Positions 7,692 to 15,840 of a stretch of DNA of 34,561 nucleotides are shown here, piece after piece. Source of the DNA: Bacteroidaceae bacterium (GTDB lineage: Bacteria; Bacteroidota; Bacteroidia; Bacteroidales; Bacteroidaceae); contig JAGCVH010000070.1 in the NCBI GenBank assembly GCA_017962495.1, forward strand, positions 1 through 34,561. The letters run 5' to 3'. Below the pieces are notes generated by a model. It was not told the DNA's origin, made no database searches, and saw only the letters and a list, made by a program, of their open reading frames with translations. Each line of letters opens with the position of its first letter. The first letter of the stretch is position 1. The position numbers and the translations under genes were made by a program.

Positions 7692-8978
7692 ATGGCACAG
7701 AAAAGAAATTATCGTTTTGAGACGCTGCAATTACATGTAGGACAGGAGCAGGCAGACCCTGCAACAGACGCGCGCGCGGTTCCTATCTATCAAACCACAA
7801 GTTATGTGTTCCGTAATTCGCAACATGCAGCCGATCGCTTTGGCTTGCGCGATGCCGGCAACATCTATGGACGTCTCACTAACTCTACACAAGGGGTCTT
7901 TGAGGATCGTGTAGCAGCCCTTGAAGGTGGTGTTGCAGGTTTGGCTGTTGCCTCTGGTGCTGCCGCCATCACATATGCCTTGCAGAATATTGCCCAGGCA
8001 GGCGACCATGTTGTTGCAGCCGATAACCTGTACGGCGGTTCGTATAACTTGATTACCCATACTCTTCGCACGCAGGGCATCGAGAACACAATTGTTAATG
8101 TCAACGACCTTGCTGCTTTAGAGTCTGCAATACGCCCCAACACTAAAGTGATTTATGCCGAGACGTTTGGTAATCCTAATTCCGATGTGCTTAATCTCGA
8201 GGGTGTGGCAGAAGTGGCTCATCGCCATAACATTCCCTTCATTGTTGACAACACTTTTGGTACGCCTTATTTGATTCGTCCTCTTGAGCATGGAGCCGAT
8301 GTTGTGGTACATTCCGCAACGAAGTTCCTGGGTGGTCACGGGAGCTCGTTGGGAGGTGTGATAGTTGACGGTGGCTCATTCGACTGGAAAGCCAATGCGG
8401 ACAAATACCCCACACTTGCCAAGCCCGATCCCTCGTATCACGGTGCGGTGTTTGCCGATGTAGCGGGTGCAGCAGCTTTTGTAACGCGTATTCGTGCCGT
8501 CATCCTACGTGATACGGGTGCTGCCATTTCGCCCTTCAACGCATGGATTCTTTTGCAAGGTCTCGAGACTTTAAGTCTGCGTGTTGAGCGACATGTGGAG
8601 AATGCTCTTCGGGTAGTTGCCTTCCTCGCAGGACATCCCAAAGTGGCAAAAGTGAACCATCCTGCACTGGAAAACCATCCTGACCATCAGTTATATAATA
8701 AGTATTTCCCCAATGGTGGAGGTAGTATCTTCACCTTCGAGATAAAGGGTGGATTGGAAGAGGCTTGGCGTTTCATTGACCGATTGCAGATTTTCTCCCT
8801 GTTGGCGAATGTAGCAGATGTTAAGAGTCTGGTTATACATCCCTATACTACAACTCACTCACAGCTCTCACCCGAAGAGTTGGCAGAACAACATATTACG
8901 CCGGCAACTATCCGTCTATCAATCGGTACCGAACACATCGACGATATTCTGGAAGACATCGCTCAAGCGCTGCAATAA
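7692..8978 (+). CDS. metY: O-acetylhomoserine sulfhydrylase (aminocarboxypropyltransferase)
   Basis: This PLP enzyme of the Cys/Met metabolism family joins sulfide to O-acetylhomoserine to give homocysteine. The 428-residue length fits MetY rather than the shorter MetB/MetC (about 380-400). The N-terminus RFETLQLHVGQEQADPATDARAVPIYQTTSY is characteristic. The PLP lysine is K211 in HSATKFLGGHG. YGRLTNST (59-66) and AETFGNPN (156-163) are further family motifs. It is followed after 91 bp by cysK, and a regulator of the Lrp family is divergent. A related acceptor such as O-succinylhomoserine cannot be excluded from sequence alone. Confidence 0.93.
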   Translation: MAQKRNYRFETLQLHVGQEQADPATDARAVPIYQTTSYVFRNSQHAADRFGLRDAGNIYGRLTNSTQGVFEDRVAALEGGVAGLAVASGAAAITYALQNIAQAGDHVVAADNLYGGSYNLITHTLRTQGIENTIVNVNDLAALESAIRPNTKVIYAETFGNPNSDVLNLEGVAEVAHRHNIPFIVDNTFGTPYLIRPLEHGADVVVHSATKFLGGHGSSLGGVIVDGGSFDWKANADKYPTLAKPDPSYHGAVFADVAGAAAFVTRIRAVILRDTGAAISPFNAWILLQGLETLSLRVERHVENALRVVAFLAGHPKVAKVNHPALENHPDHQLYNKYFPNGGGSIFTFEIKGGLEEAWRFIDRLQIFSLLANVADVKSLVIHPYTTTHSQLSPEELAEQHITPATIRLSIGTEHIDDILEDIAQALQ

Positions 8979-8983
8979 TTATT

Positions 8984-9011
8984 CATAAATTAAAAGTCAT
9001 GAATTAAAAAT
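8984..9011 (+). repeat. Two tandem 14-bp AT-rich units in the metY-cysK gap
   Basis: CATAAATTAAAAGT (8984-8997) is followed directly by CATGAATTAAAAAT (8998-9011), with two differences. Fourteen is twice the 7-bp period seen in other AT-rich leaders of this window. Confidence 0.6.
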
Positions 9012-9017
9012 TGTTTG

Positions 9018-9025
9018 TAACTTTG
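9018..9025 (+). promoter_or_regulatory. -7 promoter element upstream of cysK
   Basis: TAACTTTG lies 44 bp before the cysK start and is identical to the metY -7 element. It is flanked by GTTTG and CAAAC, a 5-bp inverted repeat. No -33 TTTG is visible, so cysK may also be read through from metY. Confidence 0.55.
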
Positions 9026-9069
9026 CAAACCAATTAATTGTAATCTTATAAAAATCATATAATAGCATT

Positions 9070-10017
9070 ATGGCACAAATAGCAAAACAGTTGACCGAAC
9101 TCATCGGCAACACCCCACTATTGGAACTGAACAAGTATTCACAGAATAAAGGCCTGAAGACCCCAGTCATAGCTAAGGTAGAGTTTTTCAATCCCGGCGG
9201 TAGTGTGAAGGATCGCATCGCCTTGGCCATGATTGAGGACGCCGAACAGCGTGGTATACTAAAGCCCGGAGCCACTATCATCGAACCCACCAGTGGAAAC
9301 ACAGGCGTCGGCTTGGCATTGGTGAGTGCCGTTAAGGGTTATAAACTAATCCTCACCATGCCCGATACCATGAGCGTTGAACGTCGTAACCTGGTAAAGG
9401 CTTATGGAGCTGAAGTGCGACTGACTCCTGGTAAGGATGGTATGCCCGGTGCAATTCGTGAGGCTGAGGCCTTACACAACAGCATTCCAGGAGCCGTCAT
9501 CTTGCAACAGTTCGAGAATCCCGCAAATCCTGCAAAGCATTATGCCACAACGGGTGAGGAGATTTGGAAGCAGACAGATGGTATCGTTGACATCTTTGTG
9601 GCTGGTGTTGGTACTGGTGGAACCATATCTGGCGTGGGAAAGCGACTGAAGGAGTACAATCCCAATATTAAGATTGTTGCCGTTGAGCCCAAGTCAAGTC
9701 CCGTCCTGAACGGTGGGCAATCAGGTCCCCACAAGATTCAAGGCATTGGTGCCGGCTTTGTACCTAAGACTTACAATGCAGGCGTTATCGATGAGGTGTT
9801 TGATGTAGAGAACGATGATGCCATCCGTACAGGTCGTGAGGTCGCTCAACAGGAAGGCCTTCTGGTAGGAATCTCTGCAGGTGCGGCTCTCTATGCCGCC
9901 ATTCAGGTCGCTAGTCGTCCCGAAAACAGCAATAAACGCGTTGTCGTGTTATTGCCCGACACTGGCGAGCGCTACCTGAGTACTGTTCTCTACGCTTTCG
10001 AGGAATATCCCCTTTGA
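9070..10017 (+). CDS. cysK: Cysteine synthase A (O-acetylserine sulfhydrylase)
   Basis: This enzyme makes cysteine from O-acetylserine and sulfide with PLP. The 315 residues are the normal length. The N-terminus ITELIGNTP-like motif appears as LTELIGNTPLLEL. The PLP lysine is K47 in GGSVKDRIA; the substrate loop PTSGNTG is at 73-79; the phosphate-binding loop is GVGTGGTISG; and LLPDTGERYLST is near the C-terminus. Its pairing with metY puts sulfide incorporation into both cysteine and homocysteine under one locus. A strong hairpin terminator lies about 105 bp downstream. Confidence 0.96.
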   Translation: MAQIAKQLTELIGNTPLLELNKYSQNKGLKTPVIAKVEFFNPGGSVKDRIALAMIEDAEQRGILKPGATIIEPTSGNTGVGLALVSAVKGYKLILTMPDTMSVERRNLVKAYGAEVRLTPGKDGMPGAIREAEALHNSIPGAVILQQFENPANPAKHYATTGEEIWKQTDGIVDIFVAGVGTGGTISGVGKRLKEYNPNIKIVAVEPKSSPVLNGGQSGPHKIQGIGAGFVPKTYNAGVIDEVFDVENDDAIRTGREVAQQEGLLVGISAGAALYAAIQVASRPENSNKRVVVLLPDTGERYLSTVLYAFEEYPL

Positions 10018-10122
10018 TATCCTTTCCTATCTTCTGTAACGCCCATATTAGAGGCGGAGGGTGCCATTGTTCCGCACATTCGGTACAATTGGTCTCCCAT
10101 TAAATAATCCTCAACATAAAAA

Positions 10123-10160
10123 GTCCCGAGACATCGTGTATGGTGTTTCGGGACTTTTTT
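10123..10160 (+). terminator. Rho-independent terminator after cysK
   Basis: An 11-bp stem (GTCCCGAGACA at 10123-10133 with TGTTTCGGGAC at 10144-10154, one G-T pair) closes a 10-base loop and is followed by TTTTTT. A weaker imperfect hairpin lies upstream at 10064-10092. The next promoter begins directly after the T-tract. Confidence 0.9.
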
Positions 10161-10161
10161 G

Positions 10162-10169
10162 TATCTTTG
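10162..10169 (+). promoter_or_regulatory. -7 promoter element for the 10.3-12.7 kb operon
   Basis: TATCTTTG matches TAnnTTTG directly after the cysK terminator, leaving a leader of about 104 bp. No clear -33 TTTG is seen. Confidence 0.55.
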
Positions 10170-10273
10170 CCCCTAGATGGATTTGAAACATGTATAAACG
10201 TATGTACGTGACAAAGAGATGTTTACCATATGTTGAAGTTATTGCACCTTATATATTTTAAAGATTAATACAC

Positions 10274-10927
10274 ATGAAAAAGATTATCATCATCGACGGA
10301 GGTCCACGCAAGACCATGAACACGGCCTCCATGTTACAAGAGTTTGCCAAAGGCGCTTGCTCGGTAAGTGAAAACATTGAAGTTAAGACCATTCGTCTTT
10401 ACGATATGGAGTACAATGGCTGCATGTCGTGTATGGCTTGTAAGCTGAAAGGTAAAGCCGTGAATGTCTGCAAGTTCAAGGATGCGCTTACTCCCGTTCT
10501 GGAAGAAGTGGCCAAGGCCGATGGGTTGGTCATGGGTTCGCCCATCTACTTCGGTGAGGTGACAGCCAAACTTCGTGCCTTCCTCGAACGCCTCATGTTC
10601 CCTTGGCTTTCCTATAACGACTACAGCTTGACTCCCCCCAAGCAGATTCCTGTCGTATTGACCTATACAATGAACTCCAACACAGAACAGGCGAAGATGG
10701 TATATCAAAGCATGGCTATTATAGAAGGCTGTATAGAGCGGGCTATGGGCAACCTAGAGCATGTGGATGCCTATAATACCTATCAAGTGAAGAGCTACGA
10801 CCACTACGAACTGGGTTCATTCTCCGAGCCCATGAAGCGCCAGTACCGCGATGAGCATTGGGCTAAAGACTTGCAACAAGCCTTTGATGCAGGGCGACGT
10901 ATGGCAGAACAGATAACCTTAAAATAA
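10274..10927 (+). CDS. Flavodoxin-fold NAD(P)H-dependent FMN reductase, iron-sulfur flavoprotein-like
   Basis: A 217-residue protein with the flavodoxin-like fold: an initial beta strand KKIIIIDGGPRKTMNTASML (the FMN phosphate loop region) and GSPIYFGEVTAKLRAFLERL, typical of FMN reductases. It carries a cysteine cluster C50-x2-C53-x2-C56-x9-C66, resembling the motif by which iron-sulfur flavoproteins hold a 4Fe-4S cluster. The substrate is unknown; quinone or flavin reduction and redox-stress roles are usual for the family. It is the first gene of a four-gene operon and is followed after 7 bp by a metallo-beta-lactamase-fold gene. Whether a cluster is actually bound is inference. Confidence 0.85.
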   Translation: MKKIIIIDGGPRKTMNTASMLQEFAKGACSVSENIEVKTIRLYDMEYNGCMSCMACKLKGKAVNVCKFKDALTPVLEEVAKADGLVMGSPIYFGEVTAKLRAFLERLMFPWLSYNDYSLTPPKQIPVVLTYTMNSNTEQAKMVYQSMAIIEGCIERAMGNLEHVDAYNTYQVKSYDHYELGSFSEPMKRQYRDEHWAKDLQQAFDAGRRMAEQITLK

Positions 10928-10934
10928 TATCAGT

Positions 10935-11681
10935 ATGAAAATTCAAGCAATCCGTATGTTTGACGGTGGTTTCATGAATCAGCCGTTCGCCTTCGGAGGA
11001 GAAGAAGGTAAAGAAGCCTTCGACGAGCAAATCATCTATCGTAGCAGCCTACAGAATTTCCTCATTGATACGGGTGAGGATATCATTCTTGTGGACACAG
11101 GTTTCCAAAACGACTATAAGGCTCCTGCAAAGAAACTTGGTGCACCACTCTACATGGGCGAAAAAGTGCAGGACTACATGGTAGGGTTCGAAGTCCTCGG
11201 CTATCAACCCGAACAAGTAACGAAAATACTCATTACTCACAAGCATCCAGATCACTCGGCAGCTATTCAGTATTTCCCTAATGCTAAGATCTACATTTCT
11301 CCTGAAGATGCCGACGCCCTAAAATTAGATGGGCCTAATATTGTTCGTGCCCAGTATGGTACACCCTACCACAACTTCCCCAACGCTCAGCAGGTTGTTC
11401 CCAACATCTGGTTCATTGAAGCTAAGGGTCATACGAAAGGCAACAGTATCGTCATTGCTGAAGATGAAGGACTATACTATATGTTCCATGGCGATGTCAC
11501 TTACTGCGACGCAGCCTTAAAAGCCAACAAACTTTCAATTGTTTTTGAGGATAAGGATGCGGCTCGACAGACTCTTGACCAAATTCGTGAGTTTGTACAG
11601 AACTTTCCCACCGTTTATCTCTCTACCCATTGTCCTGAGGGCTATGAGAATCTTGAGATGAAGCGCGTGATGAAACTGTGA
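10935..11681 (+). CDS. Metallo-beta-lactamase-fold hydrolase (AHL-lactonase-like)
   Basis: A 248-residue MBL-fold enzyme with a complete set of metal ligands: H102-x-H104-x-D106-H107 (THKHPDHSAA), H166 in AKGHTKGNS, D187 in FHGDVTYCDA and H232 in STHCPEG. The arrangement resembles the N-acyl-homoserine lactonase branch, including DTGEDIILVDTG near residues 45-56. The substrate is not predictable: members include lactonases, esterases and thioesterases. There is no signal peptide, so it is probably cytoplasmic. It lies between a flavin reductase and a small Cys/His protein in the same operon. Confidence 0.88.
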   Translation: MKIQAIRMFDGGFMNQPFAFGGEEGKEAFDEQIIYRSSLQNFLIDTGEDIILVDTGFQNDYKAPAKKLGAPLYMGEKVQDYMVGFEVLGYQPEQVTKILITHKHPDHSAAIQYFPNAKIYISPEDADALKLDGPNIVRAQYGTPYHNFPNAQQVVPNIWFIEAKGHTKGNSIVIAEDEGLYYMFHGDVTYCDAALKANKLSIVFEDKDAARQTLDQIREFVQNFPTVYLSTHCPEGYENLEMKRVMKL

Positions 11682-11704
11682 TAAACCACATAAACAATAC
11701 CATT

Positions 11705-11893
11705 ATGTCACATCAATGTGAGAACTGTAAGTTCCGTGCTTACTACGACCGAAAGCCCAACTCTTTGTTGGGGCGTTTTTGGCGTTGGCACATTAACTTC
11801 TGTCCAGGGTGGAAAGGTTACTTCACTTCCCTCCCTGCTGAAAAGCAAGCTGAGCTTCGGGATAAGTATCAGTTTACAAAGTATAAAGAATAA
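11705..11893 (+). CDS. Small Cys/His-rich protein, possible zinc-binding, unknown function
   Basis: A 62-residue basic protein starting MSHQCENCKFRAYYDRKPNS. It has C5-x2-C8, and H29-x3-C33 in WRWHINFCPGW, a plausible CCHC metal site, with several aromatic residues around it. I chose ATG at 11705; a GTG-started longer form (11678) would overlap the upstream stop and adds no recognisable sequence. The last base of its TAA is the A of the next ATG (TAATG), suggesting translational coupling to the ZIP transporter. I recall similar small proteins in Bacteroidetes but no assigned function. Confidence 0.75.
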   Translation: MSHQCENCKFRAYYDRKPNSLLGRFWRWHINFCPGWKGYFTSLPAEKQAELRDKYQFTKYKE

Positions 11894-12672
11894 TGGCAGC
11901 CCTTGCTATTGGCCTACTTATACCCCTACTTGGCACCATGCTGGGTTCGGCTTTTGTCTTTTTCATGAAAGACGAAATGTCGGCTCGTTTGCAGAAGACT
12001 CTTCTCGGGTTTGCTTCGGGTGTGATGGTGGCTGCTTCGGTATGGTCGTTGCTTATTCCTGCCATGGAGATGGAAGAAAGGAGTGGTGCGTGGAGTGTTC
12101 TGCCTGCCTCCGTGGGCTTCCTGCTTGGTATGGGTTTCCTATTACTTATTGATGAACTGACACCTCACCTTCATCTGGGTACTAATAGTCCCGAAGGTCC
12201 TCGTTCCCGCCTTTCGCGAACTGCCATGCTGGCATTGGCTGTTACCATCCATAACCTGCCTGAGGGTATGGCTGTGGGTGTTGTCTTTGCTGGAGCCACA
12301 CAAGGTATGGCTCATATCACATTGGCCTCTGCTGTTGCCGTTTCGTTAGGTATAGCCATACAGAACATACCCGAGGGAGCCATCATCTCCATGCCCATGA
12401 GAGCGGCAGGAAACTCCAAGTGGCGGTCATTCTTATTAGGCAGTTTTAGCGGAGCTGTAGAACCTATTGGCGGTTTGATAGTAATCTTGCTTGCGTCATT
12501 GATGACTCCTATCCTACCCTACATGCTTGCTTTTGCTGCCGGTGCCATGTTCTATGTTGTTGTAGAAGAACTTATTCCTGAGGCTTCAGAGGGAAAGCAC
12601 TCAAACCTCAGCACCATTGGTTTTGCCATAGGTTTTGTCTTGATGATGGTGCTTGACGTAGTTATGGGTTAA
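11893..12672 (+). CDS. ZIP-family divalent metal transporter (ZupT-like)
   Basis: A 259-residue inner-membrane protein with about eight hydrophobic helices. The two ZIP signature helices are present: HNLPEGMAVG (helix 4) and QNIPEGAIIS (helix 5), whose His, Asn and Glu form the metal site. A further EELIPE lies near the C-terminal end. ZIP proteins bring Zn, Fe or Mn into the cytoplasm. Unlike many ZIPs, it has no long His-rich loop. Its start overlaps the stop of the small Cys/His gene, so the two are probably co-translated. The metal specificity cannot be read. Confidence 0.93.
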   Translation: MAALAIGLLIPLLGTMLGSAFVFFMKDEMSARLQKTLLGFASGVMVAASVWSLLIPAMEMEERSGAWSVLPASVGFLLGMGFLLLIDELTPHLHLGTNSPEGPRSRLSRTAMLALAVTIHNLPEGMAVGVVFAGATQGMAHITLASAVAVSLGIAIQNIPEGAIISMPMRAAGNSKWRSFLLGSFSGAVEPIGGLIVILLASLMTPILPYMLAFAAGAMFYVVVEELIPEASEGKHSNLSTIGFAIGFVLMMVLDVVMG

Positions 12673-12694
12673 TATTCTTTTACGAATAAAATAA

Positions 12695-12727
12695 AAAGGT
12701 GGTCTTAAACTAAGGCCACCTTTAATA
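12695..12727 (+). terminator. Terminator hairpin after the ZIP gene
   Basis: A 13-bp stem (AAAGGTGGTCTTA at 12695-12707, TAAGGCCACCTTT at 12711-12723, one G-T pair) with the loop AAC. It lies between convergent genes. A-rich and T-rich flanks could let it work in both directions. Confidence 0.85.
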
Positions 12728-12789
12728 TTATGGATTGTTCAATAATCCTCTGTGCCATTCAAATGTAAACCTTTGATGGCAGAAATTGC

Positions 12790-14127
12790 TTATACAATTC
12801 CTTGTGCCATCATAGCTTTAGCAACCTTCATGAAGCCGGCAACGTTAGCACCGCGAACATAATTGATGTAGCCGTCGGGCAGAGTGCCGTACTTCACGCA
12901 CTGCTTGTGGATAGCATGCATGATTTGATGTAACTTCTGGTCTACCTCTTCTGCCGTCCAACTAAGATGCATGGCATTCTGACTCATCTCCAGACCGCTG
13001 GTAGCTACACCACCGGCATTAACTGCCTTACCAGGAGCATAAAGCATTTCTGCTTCGATGAAGGCATCGATAGCTTCGGGTGTGCATCCCATATTCGATA
13101 TTTCACCAACGCAGGTAACCCCATTGGCTATGAGTTGCTTGGCGTCGTCACCATTAAGTTCGTTTTGTGTTGCACATGGTAAAGCGATGTCGCACTTTAC
13201 TTCCCAAGGACGTTTGCCAGGTACGAAGGTAGAGCCTGGGAATTCATCAGCATAGGGTTGACAGATGTCGTTGCCTGAAGCGCGAAGCTCCAGCATGTAA
13301 TCAATCTTCTCACCACTAATGCCATTGGGGTCGTAAATGTAACCATCAGGACCGCTGATGGTAACCACCTTGGCACCAAGTTGAGTAGCCTTTGTTGCAG
13401 CACCCCAAGCCACATTACCGAAGCCACTGATTGCGACGGTCTTGCCCTTGATGTCAATGCCACGTGTCTGTAGCATTTCGTTTACAAAATAAAGACCTCC
13501 AAAGCCTGTAGCCTCGGGACGAATCAGTGAGCCTCCAAACTCCAAGCCCTTGCCCGTAAGCACTCCACTCCAGTCACGCGTAAGTTTCTTGTATTGACCG
13601 AAGAGATAACCCACTTCGCGAGCACCCACACCAATGTCACCGGCAGGAACATCGATTTCAGGACCGATGTAACGATATAATTCATTCATAAAGGCTTGGC
13701 AGAAGCGCATAATCTCAGCATCGCTCTTACCGCGAGGAGAGAAGTCTGAACCGCCCTTACCACCACCCATAGGAAGTGTTGTCAGGGCATTCTTGAACGT
13801 TTGTTCAAAGCCTAAGAACTTAAGGATGCTTAGGTTAACCGAAGCATGGAAGCGAAGACCACCCTTATACGGACCAATTGCAGAATTGAACTGTACACGA
13901 TAGCCCAGATTGACCTGAACTTCGCCATTGTCATCAACCCAAGGCACACGGAAGGTGATAATACGTTCGGGTTCTACGAGACGTTCGATAAGCTTAGCTT
14001 TTTCGAACTCGGGATGTTGGTTGTAGACTTCTTCAATGCTGAGGAGAACCTCATGCACTGCTTGCAAGTACTCTTTCTCACCTGGATGCTTAGCCTCCAG
14101 ACGAGCCATAATTTGTTTTACGTCCAT
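12790..14127 (-). CDS. gdhA: NADP-dependent glutamate dehydrogenase
   Basis: GdhA makes glutamate from 2-oxoglutarate, ammonium and NADPH and is the main ammonium-assimilation enzyme of many Bacteroidales. The 445-residue length is that of the hexameric bacterial type. Visible motifs are GPYKGGLRFH (residues 85-94), the catalytic lysine K124 in PMGGGKGGSDF, PAGDIGVGAREVGYL with D164, and the dinucleotide loop SGFGNVAWGAA. The C-terminus YVRGANVAGFMKVAKAM is typical. The 36-bp leader holds a small inverted repeat AGTTAT-TTT-ATAACT (14142-14156). No clear promoter lies in the short gap, so transcription may start inside the upstream alpha-galactosidase gene. Confidence 0.96.
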   Translation of the reverse strand: MDVKQIMARLEAKHPGEKEYLQAVHEVLLSIEEVYNQHPEFEKAKLIERLVEPERIITFRVPWVDDNGEVQVNLGYRVQFNSAIGPYKGGLRFHASVNLSILKFLGFEQTFKNALTTLPMGGGKGGSDFSPRGKSDAEIMRFCQAFMNELYRYIGPEIDVPAGDIGVGAREVGYLFGQYKKLTRDWSGVLTGKGLEFGGSLIRPEATGFGGLYFVNEMLQTRGIDIKGKTVAISGFGNVAWGAATKATQLGAKVVTISGPDGYIYDPNGISGEKIDYMLELRASGNDICQPYADEFPGSTFVPGKRPWEVKCDIALPCATQNELNGDDAKQLIANGVTCVGEISNMGCTPEAIDAFIEAEMLYAPGKAVNAGGVATSGLEMSQNAMHLSWTAEEVDQKLHQIMHAIHKQCVKYGTLPDGYINYVRGANVAGFMKVAKAMMAQGIV

Positions 14128-14163
14128 AATGTGTGTTTTTAAGTTATTTTATAACTGTTGTTA

Positions 14164-15750
14164 TTATTTTTGAATTTGAATGTAATCAATATCTGGCATC
14201 CAACCTTCGGCGTTTGATAAACGGATGGTGTTATTGCCTTTTTTCAGCTTAATGGGAATTTCTACTGTTCCAACCTTATCCCATGAACCACTGTTTGCCG
14301 TTACGGTCTTGATTTTCTTACCATTAACGGTAACATTTATCTGGCGGTCTTCGCTGGTGAAATAGGCAATGGTGAGCATGCGCTTGCCTCCCTTTGGAAG
14401 GTAAACGTTGTTCCAAACAAGGTCGTTTTGCTCACTTTGTCCAAGCCAGCAAGCCTTATATCCGCTGGAGCAAACGTCATTTGCTACATAGATACCAGTC
14501 TTTTCCGACTGGTTGTTACGTATTTCCTGATAGTCACTGATGTATCCTGTCTCAGCTTCATAGCGTCGGCGTTCGAGGCGCTGTTCGGCTGTTGCCTTGT
14601 AGATGCGAGTGCCATGAGCAGGGACCGTAACCTGGAATCCTCCGATGAAACCGCCTATTTCTTTTTGCTCGAAGCAATCACGTAGGTTAACTTTACCCGC
14701 CAAATCCAGATCCTCGAAGTTTACTGTAATATATTTAGCTTCGTCGGTCGGATTGTATACAGCAAAGACACGGGTGAGCCCGTTAAGTTTTTCTACATCG
14801 CGTACCAATATATATGTATCGCTTATACGCCTTACGAGATATGCTTGCTGGAAGGTCTTATCCTGATTTATCCCGATTAAATCGGCATTTTTCATTAGGC
14901 TCAAAGCCTGCGGACGAATGTTTCGCATGTCGCATCCAATAAGCAAGGGAGAGTTCATAATACACCACATACCAAAGTGTGTCTTGTCCTCTTCGTCACT
15001 CATTCGACGGCCAACTTCCAACATATCCATATCATTGTAATGACCTGGTTTGCAATAGGCTGTCAGATATAGGTTCTCTGCAAGAATGCCTCTGACAGAT
15101 CTCCATGCATCAAAGATATCGCCGGTTGTGCGCCAAGAGTCGGCAACATCGGCACTCCAAGTGCCAGGATAAGCCCAACGGCACATGTTGTAAACAATTC
15201 CAGGTTTGCCGCAATTCTTAATTGCATTTGAGATTTTGGTATATTGCTCACGCTCATCCAGTCTCATGTGGTTACCGCCACAGTAATCGACCTTAATGAA
15301 GTCGAAGTCCCAGTCAATGAAATAAAGATGGCAGTCTTGTTCTTCATGTCCGGCCAATCCTACACCAATTCCCCATGCATGACGATTGCCTGAACCACAA
15401 GTGTTGTCACCAGCATCGCTATATATACCAGCTTTCAGGCCCAACTTATGAATGTAGTCAACCAAAGGACGCATCCCAGAGGGAAATAGTTTTGTATTCA
15501 GCCTCAAGTGTCCATCCTCGCCACGACCATCCCAATAACCATCATCAATGTTAATAAATTGATAACCTGCATCTTTCAGGCCTGTAATGACCATTGCATC
15601 GGCTTGTTCACGAATGAGGTCTTCGTTGATGTTCAATGCGAAAGTATTCCACGAACTCCAACCCATCGTAGGACCAAGCTGTGCAGTCGCTGTCATAGAC
15701 AGCCCAATGTAAAATGTAAAATGTAAAATGTAAAGCAGAAAGTGTTTCAT
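14164..15750 (-). CDS. Secreted GH27 alpha-galactosidase with C-terminal CBM35-like domain
   Basis: The 528-residue protein starts with a signal peptide ending near TATAQ (residue 24). The GH27 (alpha/beta)8 domain follows: GWSSWNTFALNI, INIDDGYWDGR, the nucleophile D155 in FIKVDYCGG, the acid/base D211 in WRTTGD, and PGHYNDMDMLEVG. It should release terminal alpha-galactose from oligo- or polysaccharides such as galactomannan side chains. Residues about 395-528 form a beta-sandwich like CBM35/CBM6 (YEAETGYIS... to WMPDIDYIQI). Four exact copies of a 7-bp unit lie in the signal-peptide codons (15706-15733), a possible phase-variation tract. It is 36 bp upstream of gdhA on the same strand. Confidence 0.93.
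   Translation of the reverse strand: MKHFLLYILHFTFYIGLSMTATAQLGPTMGWSSWNTFALNINEDLIREQADAMVITGLKDAGYQFINIDDGYWDGRGEDGHLRLNTKLFPSGMRPLVDYIHKLGLKAGIYSDAGDNTCGSGNRHAWGIGVGLAGHEEQDCHLYFIDWDFDFIKVDYCGGNHMRLDEREQYTKISNAIKNCGKPGIVYNMCRWAYPGTWSADVADSWRTTGDIFDAWRSVRGILAENLYLTAYCKPGHYNDMDMLEVGRRMSDEEDKTHFGMWCIMNSPLLIGCDMRNIRPQALSLMKNADLIGINQDKTFQQAYLVRRISDTYILVRDVEKLNGLTRVFAVYNPTDEAKYITVNFEDLDLAGKVNLRDCFEQKEIGGFIGGFQVTVPAHGTRIYKATAEQRLERRRYEAETGYISDYQEIRNNQSEKTGIYVANDVCSSGYKACWLGQSEQNDLVWNNVYLPKGGKRMLTIAYFTSEDRQINVTVNGKKIKTVTANSGSWDKVGTVEIPIKLKKGNNTIRLSNAEGWMPDIDYIQIQK
15706..15733 (-). repeat. Four exact tandem copies of a 7-bp unit in the GH27 signal-peptide codons
   Basis: On the plus strand the unit AATGTAA is repeated four times without error. 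On the coding strand it encodes the YILHFTFYI part of the signal peptide. Gain or loss of one unit shifts the reading frame. Confidence 0.85.
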
Positions 15751-15840
15751 AACTTTTATATTTTAAATAAATATATTGTTTTTCTTTCAACAACTTTTGA
15801 ATTTTTTGTTTCTGAGTTATAATTTAAGAGAATTAATTTA

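Noticed and set aside
11678-11704. Upstream GTG start for the small Cys/His protein
   Set aside because: It overlaps the previous stop codon and adds nine residues (MINHINNTI) unlike a conserved start; ATG at 11705 directly precedes the Cys motif.
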